In this document: one piece after another, positions 62,772 through 64,000 of the stretch
Numbering within the stretch: the first letter of the stretch is position 1
Layout: every line of letters begins with the position of its first letter
DNA from: BMS3ABIN04 sp964553325
GTDB taxonomy: Bacteria > Bacteroidota > Ignavibacteria > Ignavibacteriales > Melioribacteraceae
NCBI GenBank assembly: GCA_964553325.1
Contig: CAZKKI010000034.1
Span: 5,807-69,806 of the forward strand
Direction of reading: 5' to 3'
DNA length: 64,000 nucleotides
Position numbers and translations under genes: made by a program
Notes under the pieces: model-generated
What the model saw: only the letters and a program-made list of their open reading frames with translations
What the model was told of the DNA's origin: nothing
Databases searched by the model: none

Positions 62772-64000
62772 TTAAAATTTTCTCGATATTCTTAAATAAG
62801 CACCAAGATATTTTAATTTTTCCGAAATGTAATTTCTATTGTATCCTTCCAATCCGATGTCAAAATAGATTTCTCTATAACGAGACGACAGTTCAACTTT
62901 AAAAACCGTCAAATTAAGATCTAATCCCTTTCCTTTCTGGAAACGATAGTTTAAGTCCATACTAATACTAGTTTTATTATCAATTGAATATAACAACCTT
63001 CCGTTCAAGTCACTGAATTCTTGTTTTTGATTATCATCAGTCAATTCAAAATATTTTTGATTCCCGCTAAGAGAGCAGTTGATATTATCACCCAATCTGG
63101 TGCTAAGAGTTAAATAATATTTCATAGCTTTATAAGGGACAATGTTGCTTCTGTAATTATCATACTCCACTCCGACGGAAAAAAAATTATAATATATTTT
63201 AGCTCCGTAAATTCTTTGTGAAAACGATTTTAATACCGCAGGATTTCTTCCGATTATGTTATTGTAATCATTATTGGAAAATCTGTAGTATATTTCCAAA
63301 AGATTGTTCAGAACATCCAATCTGGTTGAAAACGACTGAATATCAACATTGTATTCATAAGCAGGTTGAGCATCTGCAATGTAATCAACATTAATTACAT
63401 CACCGTTACTAATTAATCCACCCGGAATTCTTTGAATTTCAACAAAGTTATTCCTCTCGAAAATAACGTAGTCCAAATTTTCCCTGTAAATTATAGTTCC
63501 GGTTTCATCCTTAACTACAATGGAATTCCTTCTCACATAAGGTTTTTCCAACAACACCACTAAATCATCACTTATAACATGTTGCTCGTTAAATATTTTA
63601 ATTGGCGGGGATGCACTGTTTTTATCAAAACTTCTTTTTTTGAACTCGTAAGAAAGATTAAATTTGCCTGTTGGTATTTTTTTGGTATAAAATATACCTA
63701 TTCCACCCGTATTCGTAATTTCATCCGTAAAGTATTGATTTGAATTAATATACTCATAATAAATAAAAGTTCTTAAACTCTTATATAATTTATGTTCAAA
63801 TCTTCCGTCTGCCGAATGTTGTTTAATCATAAATTCATCTTGATCAAACCGGAAGAACCTGTATCCGCCGATAAATTTGAAATTTTTCTGCAATTCTAAA
63901 TTCAGATTCTCGTTCAAATTTAACCTATTATAGTTGAAATTACCTTTGTTTATAGAATAAAATATATCCGAATTAATAAAGCTTGTCTTATCGGCTTTGA
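62772..64000 (-). CDS. Outer-membrane beta-barrel protein, C-terminal part (runs off right edge)
   Basis: The frame is open from the right edge to the stop at 62772, giving over 400 residues; the start lies outside. The sequence alternates polar and hydrophobic residues with many Tyr/Asn/Lys strands (YRFFRFDQDEF, YYRFSNNDYNNII, SVGVEYDNYRSN, YLTLSTRLGDNINCSLSG). It ends in a typical barrel terminus with a final Phe (LKYLGAYLRISRKF). No domain name is certain. As the first visible gene of the cytochrome operon (10 bases ahead of the 15-haem gene), it could be the porin of a porin-cytochrome conduit. Confidence 0.8.
   Translation of the reverse strand, partial: KADKTSFINSDIFYSINKGNFNYNRLNLNENLNLELQKNFKFIGGYRFFRFDQDEFMIKQHSADGRFEHKLYKSLRTFIYYEYINSNQYFTDEITNTGGIGIFYTKKIPTGKFNLSYEFKKRSFDKNSASPPIKIFNEQHVISDDLVVLLEKPYVRRNSIVVKDETGTIIYRENLDYVIFERNNFVEIQRIPGGLISNGDVINVDYIADAQPAYEYNVDIQSFSTRLDVLNNLLEIYYRFSNNDYNNIIGRNPAVLKSFSQRIYGAKIYYNFFSVGVEYDNYRSNIVPYKAMKYYLTLSTRLGDNINCSLSGNQKYFELTDDNQKQEFSDLNGRLLYSIDNKTSISMDLNYRFQKGKGLDLNLTVFKVELSSRYREIYFDIGLEGYNRNYISEKLKYLGAYLRISRKF

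Noticed and set aside
63915..63917. TTG start for the barrel gene at 63917
   Set aside because: The frame stays open to the right edge and upstream residues continue the strand pattern, so the true start lies outside the window.

Overview
This 64 kb window is AT-rich chromosomal DNA from a member of the Bacteroidota/Chlorobiota/Ignavibacteriota group, most likely an Ignavibacteria (Ignavibacterium/Melioribacter-like) relative. The main clue is the C-terminal sorting motif YQNYPNPFNPSTTIKY on a secreted protein near 22.7 kb, which is typical of Ignavibacteriales. Supporting clues are a complete Bat (aerotolerance) operon, a diheme-type succinate dehydrogenase/fumarate reductase, large secreted beta-propeller and lamin-tail proteins, and multiheme cytochromes c beside an outer-membrane barrel. 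The species call is inference. I saw no tRNA, rRNA, CRISPR array, insertion sequence or phage gene.

Layout. 0-7 kb: 5' part of mfd (minus), then a lon-like protease - pyruvate kinase - radical SAM operon (plus), separated by an intergenic region dense in inverted repeats. 7.5-14 kb (minus): an OmpR/PhoR-type two-component pair, a spondin-domain lipoprotein and a VPS10/BNR beta-propeller protein. 14-19 kb (minus): a large acidic protein of unknown function, obgE and an orphan FecCD-type permease in one operon. 19-25 kb: a soluble histidine kinase, small unknown genes, a LVIVD-repeat secreted protein, and a single-domain response regulator among three small two-helix membrane proteins. Crp/Fnr-like palindromes lie ahead of several of these. 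25-28.5 kb (minus): sdhCAB. 28.6-33 kb: a chemoreceptor, two cheW genes and an unknown protein. 33-43 kb: a five-lamin-tail-domain secreted protein, a LysE-type exporter, CBM48 and GYD small proteins, an aldo/keto reductase, a CocE-type hydrolase and queE-queD. 43.3-51.6 kb: the operon moxR - DUF58 - BatD-like - batA - batB - batC - batD - batE. 51.6-55.2 kb: a small unknown gene, an FKBP/SlyD-like isomerase behind a perfect Crp/Fnr palindrome, a thioredoxin-like protein, a metallo-beta-lactamase-fold hydrolase and a coiled-coil membrane protein. 55.3-58.6 kb: a glycerophosphodiesterase - alpha/beta hydrolase - glycerol-3-phosphate dehydrogenase operon with 4-base ATGA overlaps. 58.5-64 kb: three multiheme cytochromes c, an OmpA/thrombospondin-3 protein and an outer-membrane barrel running off the right edge.

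How the parts fit. The Sdh complex, pyruvate kinase and glpD serve central metabolism and feed electrons to the quinone pool. The right-hand cytochrome/barrel cluster looks like a module for moving electrons or binding substrates at the outer membrane. The Bat operon probably supports envelope assembly or stress tolerance. The best candidates for undescribed biology are the small membrane protein/response regulator set with shared Crp/Fnr-like sites (20.9-25.0 kb, possibly 52.1 kb), the cytochrome-barrel cluster, the acidic 902-residue protein in the obgE operon, and the inverted-repeat cluster between mfd and the lon-like gene.
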